Under the pieces are notes generated by a model. The model was not told the origin of the DNA. It made no database searches and worked only from the letters and a program-made list of their open reading frames with translations. From Emiliania huxleyi CCMP1516 (taxonomy: Eukaryota; Haptophyta; Isochrysidales; Noelaerhabdaceae), in the NCBI RefSeq assembly GCF_000372725.1, contig NW_005199770.1:90788-154787 (forward strand): 64,000 nt of DNA, given 5' to 3'. Positions 46,401 to 52,434 of the stretch are shown here, piece by piece. Position numbers and translations under genes: made by a program. How positions within the stretch are numbered: the stretch's first letter is position 1; the number at the start of each line of letters is the position of its first letter.

Positions 46401-49400
46401 CTCGACGTTCACGCTGAACACCGCGGGCGTCGCCGGCATCGTGTTCGCCGCTGAGCACGAGCCGACCGAATTTGAGCGCGACACCCACTACTTGTACGAC
46501 TCGGCGGGCGCCGACATCGAGCCCATCGCGCAGGATTACGACATGCGGTACGCGACCTTCGGCTGCAGCTTCGACTCCGAGAGCGGCTCGCTGCTCGTGA
46601 GCTACGGCGAGGAATGCACCGACGCCGCGTGCGGCGACTGCGCAGTGAGCGCGACGAACGTGCCGAACGGTGCTTGCTACATGGCCGGCGGCCACGTGCA
46701 CTATGCTACGTGCGACCCGACGGGCTCGAATGTCACGGTTGAGATCCACCAGACCGCCGGCTGGGATTGCACGACTGACGTCACGGGCGCGACGCCCGAC
46801 CAAACGCACATCGAACCGGCCGCAGGGTGCAAGGTGGAGGAACACGAACACGAGGGCGATGGGCGCCGACTTTCCGACCATCCCACGGACGCCCCTCCGG
46901 ACTGGGACCTGGCGAAGCACTATTACGCCGTCGGCGGGTACTCGCTGTCGGGCAAGGCCCCCAACGGGCTCCGCACCATGAAGGGCTTCTCCACCAGCGC
47001 CGAGAGCAGGATGTACAACGGCTGCGTCGGCTGCCCGTACAAGACCTTCTCGGCCTTCTACGACTACTACGAGGACTTTGACTATGCGGACAAGTGGGTG
47101 AGCGCCGCCCTCGACGGCGCCAACATGGCCTTCAGCAGCGGGCGGCACGGCCCGAACGACTTCGCCACGCTCGGCGACGCCGCGCGGATCGAGGCGGTCA
47201 AGAAGGGGACGGCGTACATGAACGTGTGGATGTACGTGATCCGCGAGTTCGAGGACGCGATCGACGACTGCAACGTCGCCGCCGCCCCGCCGCCGCCGAC
47301 CTGGACACAGCCTTTCGAGTGGATCGGCGTCTTCGATACCAGCGGCGACACGACGCACACTTGGCTGGCGCAGAAGGTCGACGGCAAATACGCCGACCCG
47401 ACGATGAAGCTCGTGATGATCGCGACCCACACGCCGACGGCGGCGACGATGGAATCGCTCGAGGGCGATGCTGCGGTCCTGTTCGAAGGCAATTGCACAG
47501 ACGTCTCTTCGGGCGCGACGCTGACGCCGACGACATCGGGAGTGTGCTACAATCTCATGTTCGATTCAGCCAGCGAGGACTCGACGTTCACGCTGAACAC
47601 CGCGGGCGTCGCCGGCATCGTGTTTGCCGCTGAGCACGAGCCGACCGAGTTTGAGCGCGACACCCACTACTTGTACGACTCGGCGGGCGCCGACATCGAG
47701 CCCATCGCGCAGGATTACGACATGCGGTACGCGACCTTCGGCTGCAGCTTCGACTCCGAGAGCGGCTCGCTGCTCGTGAGCTACGGCGAGGAATGCACCG
47801 ACGCCGCGTGCGGCGACTGCGCAGTGAGCGCGACGAACGTGCCGAACGGTGCTTGCTACATGGCCGGCGGCCACGTGCACTATGCTACGTGCGACCCGAC
47901 GGGCTCGAATGTCACGGTTGAGATCCACCAGACCGCCGGCTGGGATTGCACGACTGACGTCACGGGCGCGACGCCCGACCAAACGCACATCGAACCGGCC
48001 GCAGGGTGCAAGGTGGAGGAACACGAACACGAGGGCGATGGGCGCCGACTTTCCTTCTCCAACCAGGAGTTCTCGGACTCGTTCGGGCCGGACAGCCCTC
48101 AGTACAAGGCGGTGCACGCGTGGGACGAGGGCGTCGCCTTCTACGCCGGCTCGCTCGAGGGGCCGAACGTGGGTGGCAGCTCGGCCGGCGAGATGGTCTA
48201 CCGGCTCGCGGAGAAGCGGTGCGCCAACTTTGGCACCTGCGAGTCGGGGAGCACGGGGCTGTCGAACGTCAACAAGAAGCTGCTCGCGGAGTTCATCGCG
48301 GGCGAGGCGTACCTCATGGACGGCAACTGCTCCGCCGTGCGCCCCATCGTCGACACGATCATCAAGCAGATGACGGTGCCGCTCGTGCAGGGCTCGCTCC
48401 GCTACGCGTACAAGGTCGGCGAGTCGATCTATGATGACGTGGGTACGGGTCGGTCGCAGAAGAACGCGGCGGAGGGCGCCGTCTTCACGGCGGCCGTGCT
48501 GCCCCTCGTCCACGAGTGCAACGTCGCCGCTGCCAAGACCATCAGCGACGAGATGAAGTTCGGCCTGTACGACCAGGGCGACTACCCCGACTTCGCGGCG
48601 GTCAAGGCCGCCTTCGAGAGCACCTACGACTGCCTCGGCATCACTTGCGCCGACGTGGGCGGCCTCTCGCCTGGCGGCGTGGCGGCGGCGTGCATCGAAA
48701 CGAGCCCTTGGCCTGACATCGCGGGCTACACCCCCGGCTCGGACGTGACCAAGCACGCCAACCTCGACCTCGACCAGCAGGCGCTGGTGCGGGCGCTCGA
48801 GCACCCAGACCCGCCGCCGCCGACCTGGACACAGCCTTTCGAGTGGATCGGCGTCTTCGATACCAGCGGCGACACGACGCACACCTGGCTGGCGCAGAAG
48901 GTCGACGGCAAATACGCCGACCCGACGATGAAGCTCGTGATGATCGCGACCCACACGCCGACGGCGGCGACGATGGAATCGCTCGAGGGCGATGCTGCGG
49001 TCCTGATCGAAGGCAATTGCACAGACGTCTCTTCGGGCGCGACGCTGACGCCGACGACATCGGGAGTGTGCTACAATCTCATGTTCGATTCAGCCAGCGA
49101 GGACTCGACGTTCACGCTGAACACCGCGGGCGTCGCCGGCATCGTGTTCGCCGCTGAGCACGAGCCGACCGAGTTTGAGCGCGACACCCACTACTTGTAC
49201 GACTCGGCGGGCGCCGACATCGAGCCCATCGCGCAGGATTACGACATGCGGTACGCGACCTTCGGCTGCAGCTTCGACTCCGAGAGCGGCTCGCTGCTCG
49301 TGAGCTACGGCGAGGAATGCACCGACGCCGCGTGCGGCGACTGCGCAGTGAGCGCGACGAACGTGCCGAACGGTGCTTGCTACATGGCCGGCGGCCACGT

Positions 49401-52400
49401 GCACTATGCTACGTGCGACCCGACGGGCTCGAATGTCACGGTTGAGATCCACCAGACCGCCGGCTGGGATTGCACGACTGACGTCACGGGCGCGACGCCC
49501 GACCAAACGCACATCGAACCGGCCGCAGGGTGCAAGGTGGAGGAACACGAACACGAGGGCGATGGGCGCCGACTTTCCTTCTCCAACCAGGAGTTCTCGG
49601 ACTCGTTCGGGCCGGACAGCCCTCAGTACAAGGCGGTGCACGCGTGGGACGAGGGCGTCGCCTTCTACGCCGGCTCGCTCGAGGGGCCGAACGTGGGTGG
49701 CAGCTCGGCCGGCGAGATGGTCTACCGGCTCGCGGAGAAGCGGTGCGCCAACTTTGGCACCTGCGAGTCGGGGAGCACGGGGCTGTCGAACGTCAACAAG
49801 AAGCTGCTCGCGGAGTTCATCGCGGGCGAGGCGTACCTCATGGACGGCAACTGCTCCGCCGTGCGCCCCATCGTCGACACGATCATCAAGCAGATGACGG
49901 TGCCGCTCGTGCAGGGCTCGCTCCGCTACGCGTACAAGGTCGGCTCGGATCCGGTCTACGATGACGTGGGTACGGGTCGGTCGCAGAAGAACGCGGCGGA
50001 GGGCGCCGTCTTCACGGCGGCCGTGCTGCCCCTCGTCCACGAGTGCAACGTCGCCGCTGCCAAGACCATCAGCGACGAGATGAAGTTCGGCCTGTACGAC
50101 CAGGGCGACTACCCCGACTTCGCGGCGGTCAAGGCCGCCTTCGAGAGCACCTACGACTGCCTCGGCATCACTTGCGCCGACGTGGGCGGCCTCTCGCCTG
50201 GCGGCGTGGCGGCGGCGTGCAACGAAACGAGACCTTGGCCCGACATCGCGGGCTACACCCCCGGCTCGGACGTGACCAAGCACGCCAACCTCGACCTCGA
50301 CCAGCAGGCGCTGGTGCGGGCGCTCGAGCACCCAGACCCGCCGCCGCCGCCGACCTGGACACAGCCTTTCGAGTGGATCGGCGTCTTCGATACCAGCGGC
50401 GACACGACGCACACCTGGCTGGCGCAGAAGGTCGACGGCAAATACGCCGACCCGACAATGAAGCTCGTGATGATCGCGACCCACACGCCGACGGCGGCGA
50501 CGATGGAATCGCTCGAGGGCGATGCTGCGGTCCTGATCGAAGGCAATTGCACAGACGTCTCTTCGGGCGCGACGCTGACGCCGACGACATCGGGAGTGTG
50601 CTACAATCTCATGTTCGATTCAGCCAGCGAGGACTCGACGTTCACGCTGAACACCGCGGGCGTCGCCGGCATCGTGTTTGCCGCTGAGCACGAGCCGACC
50701 GAGTTTGAGCGCGACACCCACTACTTGTACGACTCGGCGGGCGCCGACATCGAGCCCATCGCGCAGGATTACGACATGCGGTACGCGACCTTCGGCTGCA
50801 GCTTCGACTCCGAGAGCGGCTCGCTGCTCGTGAGCTACGGCGAGGAATGCACCGACGCCGCGTGCGGCGACTGCGCAGTGAGCGCGACGAACGTGCCGAA
50901 CGGTGCTTGCTACATGGCCGGCGGCCACGTGCACTATGCTACGTGCGACCCGACGGGCTCGAATGTCACGGTTGAGATCCACCAGACCGCCGGCTGGGAT
51001 TGCACGACTGACGTCACGGGCGCGACGCCCGACCAAACGCACATCGAACCGGCCGCAGGGTGCAAGGTGGAGGAACACGAACACGAGAGCGATGGGCGCC
51101 GACTTTCCTTCTCCAACCAGGAGTTCTCGGACTCGTTCGGGCCGGACAGCCCTCAGTACAAGGCGGTGCACGCGTGGGACGAGGGCGTCGCCTTCTACGC
51201 CGGCTCGCTCGAGGGGCCGAACGTGGGTGGCAGCTCGGCCGGCGAGATGGTCTACCGGCTCGCGGAGAAGCGGTGCGCCAACTTTGGCACCTGCGAGTCT
51301 GGGAGCACGGGGCTGTCGAACGTCAACAAGAAGCTGCTCGCGGAGTTCACTAAGGGCGAGGCGTACCTCATGGACGGCAACTGCTCCGCCGTGCGCCCCA
51401 TCGTCGACACGATCATCAAGCAGATGACGGTGCCGCTCGTGCAGGGCTCGCTCCGCTACGCGTACAAGGTCGGCTCGGATCCGGTCTATGATGACGTGGG
51501 TACGGGTCGGTCGCAGAAGAACGCGGCGGAGGGCGCCGTCTTCACGGCGGCCGTGCTGCCCCTCGTCCACGAGTGCAACGTCGCCGCTGCCAAGACCATC
51601 AGCGACGAGATGAAGTTCGGCCTGTACGACCAGGGCGACTACCCCGACTTTGCGGCGGTCAAGGCCGCCTTCGAGAGCACCTACGACTGCCTCGGCATCA
51701 CTTGCGCCGACGTGGGCGGCCTCTCGCCTGGCGGCGTGGCGGCGGCGTGCGACGGAGCGCCCTCCTGCATCCCTATGGACTTGACTACGCCTCCCTATGG
51801 ACTTGACTACGACGCTGATGAAGAATTTCGTCTCGCTGACGCCTCATTCTTAGCTCGGGTCTGGGCTAACAAATCATCCTTTACAAACCCATCGCCGGGG
51901 GTCACAAAGCTCCCCCCTTGCAATGGGGGTGACTTTAACGGCGATGGGGATGTCCGCATCCTAGACGCCGTTCTTTTGGCGCAGTTCTGGGCCCGTACAG
52001 TCAACACACGACGCCGCGCAACGGCGAACGAATGGTCCGGTGACAGCCCGGGACGCTCGCTCGCGAGCACCAGCACGCACGGTACGATCGTTGGACGCAA
52101 GGACGGGCAAAAGATGCAACTCTTTGCGTACTCGAGCACGCCCTGGACCACCGTTGAGGTCGCCTTTGCCGACGGCGAGATCGAGAGCGTCGCCGCCGAT
52201 AACGGCCTCACTGCGATCATCCACGCGAACAAGAAGCAAGTCGGCATCGGCGATCTGTCTGGTTCGGGCGCCACCCACCCTTCCGGCTTCGCCATGACCG
52301 TCACCTTCAGTCCTGACACCGACATGGACAGCGTTCGCATCGACTTCTCGTCGGAAGTGACCGCGATTGTCCACGCCATCGCCCAAGTGCAGGACAATGT

Positions 52401-52434
52401 TGAGCCAGGCCCCGCCGGCCTCTTGTTCCACTGA
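31408..52434 (+). CDS. Giant secreted modular protein with repeated FEA1/H43 iron-assimilation domains and a dockerin-like end
   Basis: One frame with no stop over 21 kb (about 7,000 codons), ending TGA 52434. It has no ATG or signal peptide of its own at 31408, so it needs an upstream exon, perhaps those of the solute-binding gene. Three modules alternate. Module C is the N-terminal half of the FEA domain (CVGCPYKTFSAFYDYYEDFD, KKGTAYMNVWMYVIREFEDA). Module A is 251 residues of unknown family (THTWLAQKVDGKYADP, EHEPTEFERDTHYLYD), with about ten Cys, NCT and NVT sequons and a His/Glu tail (KVEEHEHEGDGRRLS). Module B is the C-terminal FEA half (VHAWDEGVAFYAGSLEG, TVPLVQGSLRYAYKVG, DYPDFAAVKAAFESTYDCLG). 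FEA1/H43 are secreted algal proteins induced by low iron or high CO2. The tail (51751 on) has two dockerin-like EF-hand repeats and a beta-rich end. The FEA assignment is from memory of the family. Confidence 0.75.
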   Translation, partial: AYMNVWMYVIREFEDAIDDCNVAAAAPPPPTWTQPFEWIGVFDTSGDTTHTWLAQKVDGKYADPTMKLVMIATHTPTAATMESLEGDAAVLFEGNCTDVSSGATLTPTTSGVCYNLMFDSASEDSTFTLNTAGVAGIVFAAEHEPTEFERDTHYLYDSAGADIEPIAQDYDKRYATFGCSFDSESGSLLVSYGEECTDAACGDCAVSATNVPNGACYMAGGHVHYATCDPTGSNVTVEIHQTAGWDCTTDVTGATPDQTHIEPAAGCKVEEHEHEGDGRRLSFSNQEFSDSFGPDSPQYKAVHAWDEGVAFYAGSLEGPNVGGSSAGEMVYRLAEKRCANFGTCESGSTGLSNVNKKLLAEFIAGEAYLMDGNCSAVRPIVDTIIKQMTVPLVQGSLRYAYKVGSDPVYDDVGTGRSQKNAAEGAVFTAAVLPLVHECNVAAAKTISDEMKFGLYDQGDYPDFAAVKAAFESTYDCLGITCADVGGLSPGGVAAACIKTSPWPDIAGYTPGSDVTKHANLDLDRQALVRALEHPDPPPPPTWTQPFEWIGVFDTSGDTTHTWLAQKVDGKYADPTMKLVMIATHTPTAATMESLKGDAAVLFEGNCTDVSSGATLTPTTSGVCYNLMFDSASEDSTFTLNTAGVAGIVFAAEHEPTEFERDTHYLYDSAGADIEPIAQDYDMRYATFGCSFDSESGSLLVSYGEECTDAACGDCAVSATNVPNGACYMAGGHVHYATCDPTGSNVTVEIHQTAGWDCTTDVTGATPDQTHIEPAAGCKVEEHEHEGDGRRLSDHPTDAPPDWDLAKHYYAVGGYSLSGKAPNGLRTMKGFSTSAESRMYNGCVGCPYKTFSAFYDYYEDFDYADKWVSAALDGANMAFSSGRHGPNDFATLGDAARIEAVKKGTAYMNVWMYVIREFEDAIDDCNVAAAPPPPTWTQPFEWIGVFDTSGDTTHTWLAQKVDGKYADPTMKLVMIATHTPTAATMESLEGDAAVLFEGNCTDVSSGATLTPTTSGVCYNLMFDSASEDSTFTLNTAGVAGIVFAAEHEPTEFERDTHYLYDSAGADIEPIAQDYDKRYATFGCSFDSESGSLLVSYGEECTDAACGDCAVSATNVPNGACYMAGGHVHYATCDPTGSNVTVEIHQTAGWDCTTDVTGATPDQTHIEPAAGCKVEEHEHEGDGRRLSFSNQEFSDSFGPDSPQYKAVHAWDEGVAFYAGSLEGPNVGGSSAGEMVYRLAEKRCANFGTCESGSTGLSNVNKKLLAEFIAGEAYLMDGNCSAVRPIVDTIIKQMTVPLVQGSLRYAYKVGSDPVYDDVGTGRSQKNAAEGAVFTAAVLPLVHECNVAAAKTISDEMKFGLYDQGDYPDFAAVKAAFESTYDCLGITCADVGGLSPGGVAAACNETRPWPDIAGYTPGSDVTKHANLDLDQQALVRALEHPDPPPPPTWTQPFEWIGVFDTSGDTTHTWLAQKVDGKYADPTMKLVMIATHTPTAATMESLEGDAAVLIEGNCTDVSSGATLTPTTSGVCYNLMFDSASEDSTFTLNTAGVAGIVFAAEHEPTEFERDTHYLYDSAGADIEPIAQDYDMRYATFGCSFDSESGSLLVSYGEECTDAACGDCAVSATNVPNGACYMAGGHVHYAKCDPTGSNVTVEIHQTAGWDCTTDVTGATPDQTHIEPAAGCKVEEHEHEGDGRRLSDHPTDAPPDWDLAKHYYAVGGYSLSGKAPNGLRTMKGFSTSAESRMYNGCVGCPYKTFSAFYDYYEDFDYADKWVSAALDGANMAFSSGRHGPNDFATLGDAARIEAVKKGTAYMNVWMYVIREFEDAIDDCNVAAAPPPPTWTQPFEWIGVFDTSGDTTHTWLAQKVDGKYADPTMKLVMIATHTPTAATMESLEGDAAVLFEGNCTDVSSGATLTPTTSGVCYNLMFDSASEDSTFTLNTAGVAGIVFAAEHEPTEFERDTHYLYDSAGADIEPIAQDYDMRYATFGCSFDSESGSLLVSYGEECTDAACGDCAVSATNVPNGACYMAGGHVHYATCDPTGSNVAVEIHQTAGWDCTTDVTGATPDQTHIEPAAGCKVEEHEHEGDGRRLSFSNQEFSDSFGPDSPQYKAVHAWDEGVAFYAGSLEGPNVGGSSAGEMVYRLAEKRCANFGTCESGSTGLSNVNKKLLAEFIAGEAYLMDGNCSAVRPIVDTIIKQMTVPLVQGSLRYAYKVGESIYDDVGTGRSQKNAAEGAVFTAAVLPLVHECNVAAAKTISDEMKFGLYDQGDYPDFAAVKAAFESTYDCLGITCADVGGLSPGGVAAACIETSPWPDIAGYTPGSDVTKHANLDLDQQALVRALEHPDPPPPTWTQPFEWIGVFDTSGDTTHTWLAQKVDGKYADPTMKLVMIATHTPTAATMESLEGDAAVLIEGNCTDVSSGATLTPTTSGVCYNLMFDSASEDSTFTLNTAGVAGIVFAAEHEPTEFERDTHYLYDSAGADIEPIAQDYDKRYATFGCSFDSESGSLLVSYGEECTDAACGDCAVSATNVPNGACYMAGGHVHYATCDPTGSNVTVEIHQTAGWDCTTDVTGATPDQTHIEPAAGCKVEEHEHEGDGRRLSFSNQEFSDSFGPDSPQYKAVHAWDEGVAFYAGSLEGPNVGGSSAGEMVYRLAEKRCANFGTCESGSTGLSNVNKKLLAEFIAGEAYLMDGNCSAVRPIVDTIIKQMTVPLVQGSLRYAYKVGESIYDDVGTGRSQKNAAEGAVFTAAVLPLVHECNVAAAKIISDEMKFGLYDQGDYPDFAAVKAAFESTYDCLGITCADVGGLSPGGVAAACIETSPWPDIAGYTPGSDVTKHANLDLDQQALVRALEHPDPPPPPTWTQPFEWIGVFDTSGDTTHTWLAQKVDGKYADPTMKLVMIATHTPTAATMESLEGDAAVLIEGNCTDVSSGATLTPTTSGVCYNLMFDSASEDSTFTLNTAGVAGIVFAAEHEPTEFERDTHYLYDSAGADIEPIAQDYDKRYATFGCSFDSESGSLLVSYGEECTDAACGDCAVSATNVPNGACYMAGGHVHYATCDPTGSNVTVEIHQTAGWDCTTDVTGATPDQTHIEPAAGCKVEEHDHEGDGRRLSFSNQEFSDSFGPDSPQYKAVHAWDEGVAFYAGSLEGPNVGGSSAGEMVYRLAEKRCANFGTCESGSTGLSNVNKKLLAEFIAGEAYLMDGNCSAVRPIVDTIIKQMTVPLVQGSLRYAYKVGSDPVYDDVGTGRSQKNAAEGAVFTAAVLPLVHECNVAAAKTISDEMKFGLYDQGDYPDFAAVKAAFESTYDCLGITCADVGGLSPGSVAAACIKTSPWPDIAGYTPGSDVTKHANLDLDQQALEAALKESTPNFDLAEAWYAVGGYSLSGKAPNGLRTMKGFSTSAEGKMYNGCVGCPYKTFSAFYDYYEDFDYADKWVSAALDGANMAFSSGRHGPNDFATLGDAARIEAVKKGTAYMNVWMYVIREFEDAIDDCNVAAAPPPPTWTQPFEWIGVFDTSGDTTHTWLAQKVDGKYADPTMKLVMIATHTPTAATMESLEGDAAVLIEGNCTDVSSGATLTPTTSGVCYNLMFDSASEDSTFTLNTAGVAGIVFAAEHEPTEFERDTHYLYDSAGADIEPIAQDYDKRYATFGCSFDSESGSLLVSYGEECTDAACGDCAVSATNVPNGACYMAGGHVHYATCDPTGSNVAVEIHQTAGWDCTTDVTGATPDQTHIEPAAGCKVEEHEHEGDGRRLSFSNQEFSDSFGPDSPQYKAVHAWDEGVAFYAGSLEGPNVGGSSAGEMVYRLAEKRCANFGTCESGSTGLSNVNKKLLADFTKGEAYLMDGNCSAVRPIVDTIIKQMTVPLVQGSLRYAYKVGESISGEAKVGTGRSQKNAAEGAVFTAAVLPLVHECNVAAAKTISDEMKFGLYDQGDYPDFAAVKAAFESTYDCLGITCADVGGLSPGGVAAACIETSPWPDIAGYTPGSDVTKHANLDLDQQALVRALEHPDPPPPPTWTQPFEWIGVFDTSGDTTHTWLAQKVDGKYADPTMKLVMIATHTPTAATMESLEGDAAVLIEGNCTDVSSGATLTPTTSGVCYNLMFDSASEDSTFTLNTAGVAGIVFAAEHEPTEFERDTHYLYDSAGADIEPIAQDYDMRYATFGCSFDSESGSLLVSYGEECTDAACGDCAVSATNVPNGACYMAGGHVHYATCDPTGSNVTVEIHQTAGWDCTTDVTGATPDQTHIEPAAGCKVEEHEHEGDGRRLSDHPTDAPPDWDLAKHYYAVGGYSLSGKAPNGLRTMKGFSTSAESRMYNGCVGCPYKTFSAFYDYYEDFDYADKWVSAALDGANMAFSSGRHGPNDFATLGDAARIEAVKKGTAYMNVWMYVIREFEDAIDDCNVAAAAPPPPTWTQPFEWIGVFDTSGDTTHTWLAQKVDGKYADPTMKLVMIATHTPTAATMESLEGDAAVLIEGNCTDVSSGATLTPTTSGVCYNLMFDSASEDSTFTLNTAGVAGIVFAAEHEPTEFERDTHYLYDSAGADIEPIAQDYDMRYATFGCSFDSESGSLLVSYGEECTDAACGDCAVSATNVPNGACYMAGGHVHYATCDPTGSNVTVEIHQTAGWDCTTDVTGATPDQTHIEPAAGCKVEEHEHEGDGRRLSFSNQEFSDSFGPDSPQYKAVHAWDEGVAFYAGSLEGPNVGGSSAGEMVYRLAEKRCANFGTCESGSTGLSNVNKKLLAEFIAGEAYLMDGNCSAVRPIVDTIIKQMTVPLVQGSLRYAYKVGSDPVYDDVGTGRSQKNAAEGAVFTAAVLPLVHECNVAAAKTISDEMKFGLYDQGDYPDFAAVKAAFESTYDCLGITCADVGGLSPGGVAAACIETSPWPDIAGYTPGSDVTKHANLDLDQQALVRALEHPDPPTWTQPFEWIGVFDTSGDTTHTWLAQKVDGKYADPTMKLVMIATHTPTAATMESLKGDAAVLIEGNCTDVSSGATLTPTTSGVCYNLMFDSASEDSTFTLNTAGVAGIVFAAEHEPTEFERDTHYLYDSAGADIEPIAQDYDMRYATFGCSFDSESGSLLVSYGEECTDAACGDCAVSATNVPNGACYMAGGHVHYATCDPTGSNVTVEIHQTAGWDCTTDVTGATPDQTHIEPAAGCKVEEHEHEGDGRRLSDHPTDAPPDWDLAKHYYAVGGYSLSGKAPNGLRTMKGFSTSAESRMYNGCVGCPYKTFSAFYDYYEDFDYADKWVSAALDGANMAFSSGRHGPNDFATLGDAARIEAVKKGTAYMNVWMYVIREFEDAIDDCNVAAAPPPPTWTQPFEWIGVFDTSGDTTHTWLAQKVDGKYADPTMKLVMIATHTPTAATMESLEGDAAVLFEGNCTDVSSGATLTPTTSGVCYNLMFDSASEDSTFTLNTAGVAGIVFAAEHEPTEFERDTHYLYDSAGADIEPIAQDYDMRYATFGCSFDSESGSLLVSYGEECTDAACGDCAVSATNVPNGACYMAGGHVHYATCDPTGSNVTVEIHQTAGWDCTTDVTGATPDQTHIEPAAGCKVEEHEHEGDGRRLSFSNQEFSDSFGPDSPQYKAVHAWDEGVAFYAGSLEGPNVGGSSAGEMVYRLAEKRCANFGTCESGSTGLSNVNKKLLAEFIAGEAYLMDGNCSAVRPIVDTIIKQMTVPLVQGSLRYAYKVGESIYDDVGTGRSQKNAAEGAVFTAAVLPLVHECNVAAAKTISDEMKFGLYDQGDYPDFAAVKAAFESTYDCLGITCADVGGLSPGGVAAACIETSPWPDIAGYTPGSDVTKHANLDLDQQALVRALEHPDPPPPTWTQPFEWIGVFDTSGDTTHTWLAQKVDGKYADPTMKLVMIATHTPTAATMESLEGDAAVLIEGNCTDVSSGATLTPTTSGVCYNLMFDSASEDSTFTLNTAGVAGIVFAAEHEPTEFERDTHYLYDSAGADIEPIAQDYDMRYATFGCSFDSESGSLLVSYGEECTDAACGDCAVSATNVPNGACYMAGGHVHYATCDPTGSNVTVEIHQTAGWDCTTDVTGATPDQTHIEPAAGCKVEEHEHEGDGRRLSFSNQEFSDSFGPDSPQYKAVHAWDEGVAFYAGSLEGPNVGGSSAGEMVYRLAEKRCANFGTCESGSTGLSNVNKKLLAEFIAGEAYLMDGNCSAVRPIVDTIIKQMTVPLVQGSLRYAYKVGSDPVYDDVGTGRSQKNAAEGAVFTAAVLPLVHECNVAAAKTISDEMKFGLYDQGDYPDFAAVKAAFESTYDCLGITCADVGGLSPGGVAAACNETRPWPDIAGYTPGSDVTKHANLDLDQQALVRALEHPDPPPPPTWTQPFEWIGVFDTSGDTTHTWLAQKVDGKYADPTMKLVMIATHTPTAATMESLEGDAAVLIEGNCTDVSSGATLTPTTSGVCYNLMFDSASEDSTFTLNTAGVAGIVFAAEHEPTEFERDTHYLYDSAGADIEPIAQDYDMRYATFGCSFDSESGSLLVSYGEECTDAACGDCAVSATNVPNGACYMAGGHVHYATCDPTGSNVTVEIHQTAGWDCTTDVTGATPDQTHIEPAAGCKVEEHEHESDGRRLSFSNQEFSDSFGPDSPQYKAVHAWDEGVAFYAGSLEGPNVGGSSAGEMVYRLAEKRCANFGTCESGSTGLSNVNKKLLAEFTKGEAYLMDGNCSAVRPIVDTIIKQMTVPLVQGSLRYAYKVGSDPVYDDVGTGRSQKNAAEGAVFTAAVLPLVHECNVAAAKTISDEMKFGLYDQGDYPDFAAVKAAFESTYDCLGITCADVGGLSPGGVAAACDGAPSCIPMDLTTPPYGLDYDADEEFRLADASFLARVWANKSSFTNPSPGVTKLPPCNGGDFNGDGDVRILDAVLLAQFWARTVNTRRRATANEWSGDSPGRSLASTSTHGTIVGRKDGQKMQLFAYSSTPWTTVEVAFADGEIESVAADNGLTAIIHANKKQVGIGDLSGSGATHPSGFAMTVTFSPDTDMDSVRIDFSSEVTAIVHAIAQVQDNVEPGPAGLLFH
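31501..51751 (+). repeat. Array of near-identical modules: 14 A, 10 B, 5 full C
   Basis: Module A (753 bp each) starts at 31501, 33031, 34210, 35740, 36919, 38443, 39970, 41887, 43420, 44602, 46123, 47302, 48826 and 50356. Module B (768-780 bp) starts at 32254, 34963, 37672, 39196, 40723, 42640, 45355, 48055, 49579 and 51109. Module C (~426 bp) starts at 33784, 36493, 41458, 44173 and 46876, with a truncated C tail at 31408-31500. The order is c-A-B-A-C-A-B-A-C-A-B-A-B-A-B-C-A-B-A-C-A-B-A-C-A-B-A-B-A-B. Copies differ by a handful of substitutions (LFEG or LIEG, DYDK or DYDM, SLEG or SLKG, NVT or NVA) and by the proline count in the linkers before module A. The near-identity implies recent amplification or gene conversion, and the copy number in the assembly may be wrong. 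Confidence 0.95.
51799..51996 (+). other. Dockerin-like pair of EF-hand repeats
   Basis: Within the giant reading frame. The first repeat, LDYDADEEFRLADASFLARV, is degenerate. The second, GGDFNGDGDVRILDAVLLAQ, is a good match to a type I dockerin calcium loop plus helix (D-x-N-G-D-G-x-V-x-x-x-D-A-x-x-L). Spacing of about 40 residues is near that of dockerin duplicates. A dockerin would bind a cohesin or calcium; no cohesin is certain in this window. Confidence 0.6.

Noticed and set aside
31765-51570. Many long minus-strand frames (up to 593 codons) antisense to the FEA array
   Set aside because: They repeat with the array, have Arg/Val/His-rich compositions typical of antisense to GC-rich coding DNA, and match no family. 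The plus frame has clear domains.
51751-52434. Cohesin domain in the C-terminal tail
   Set aside because: The beta-rich end (TVEVAFADGEIESVAADNG) has some resemblance, but too few conserved positions to support a cohesin call by eye.
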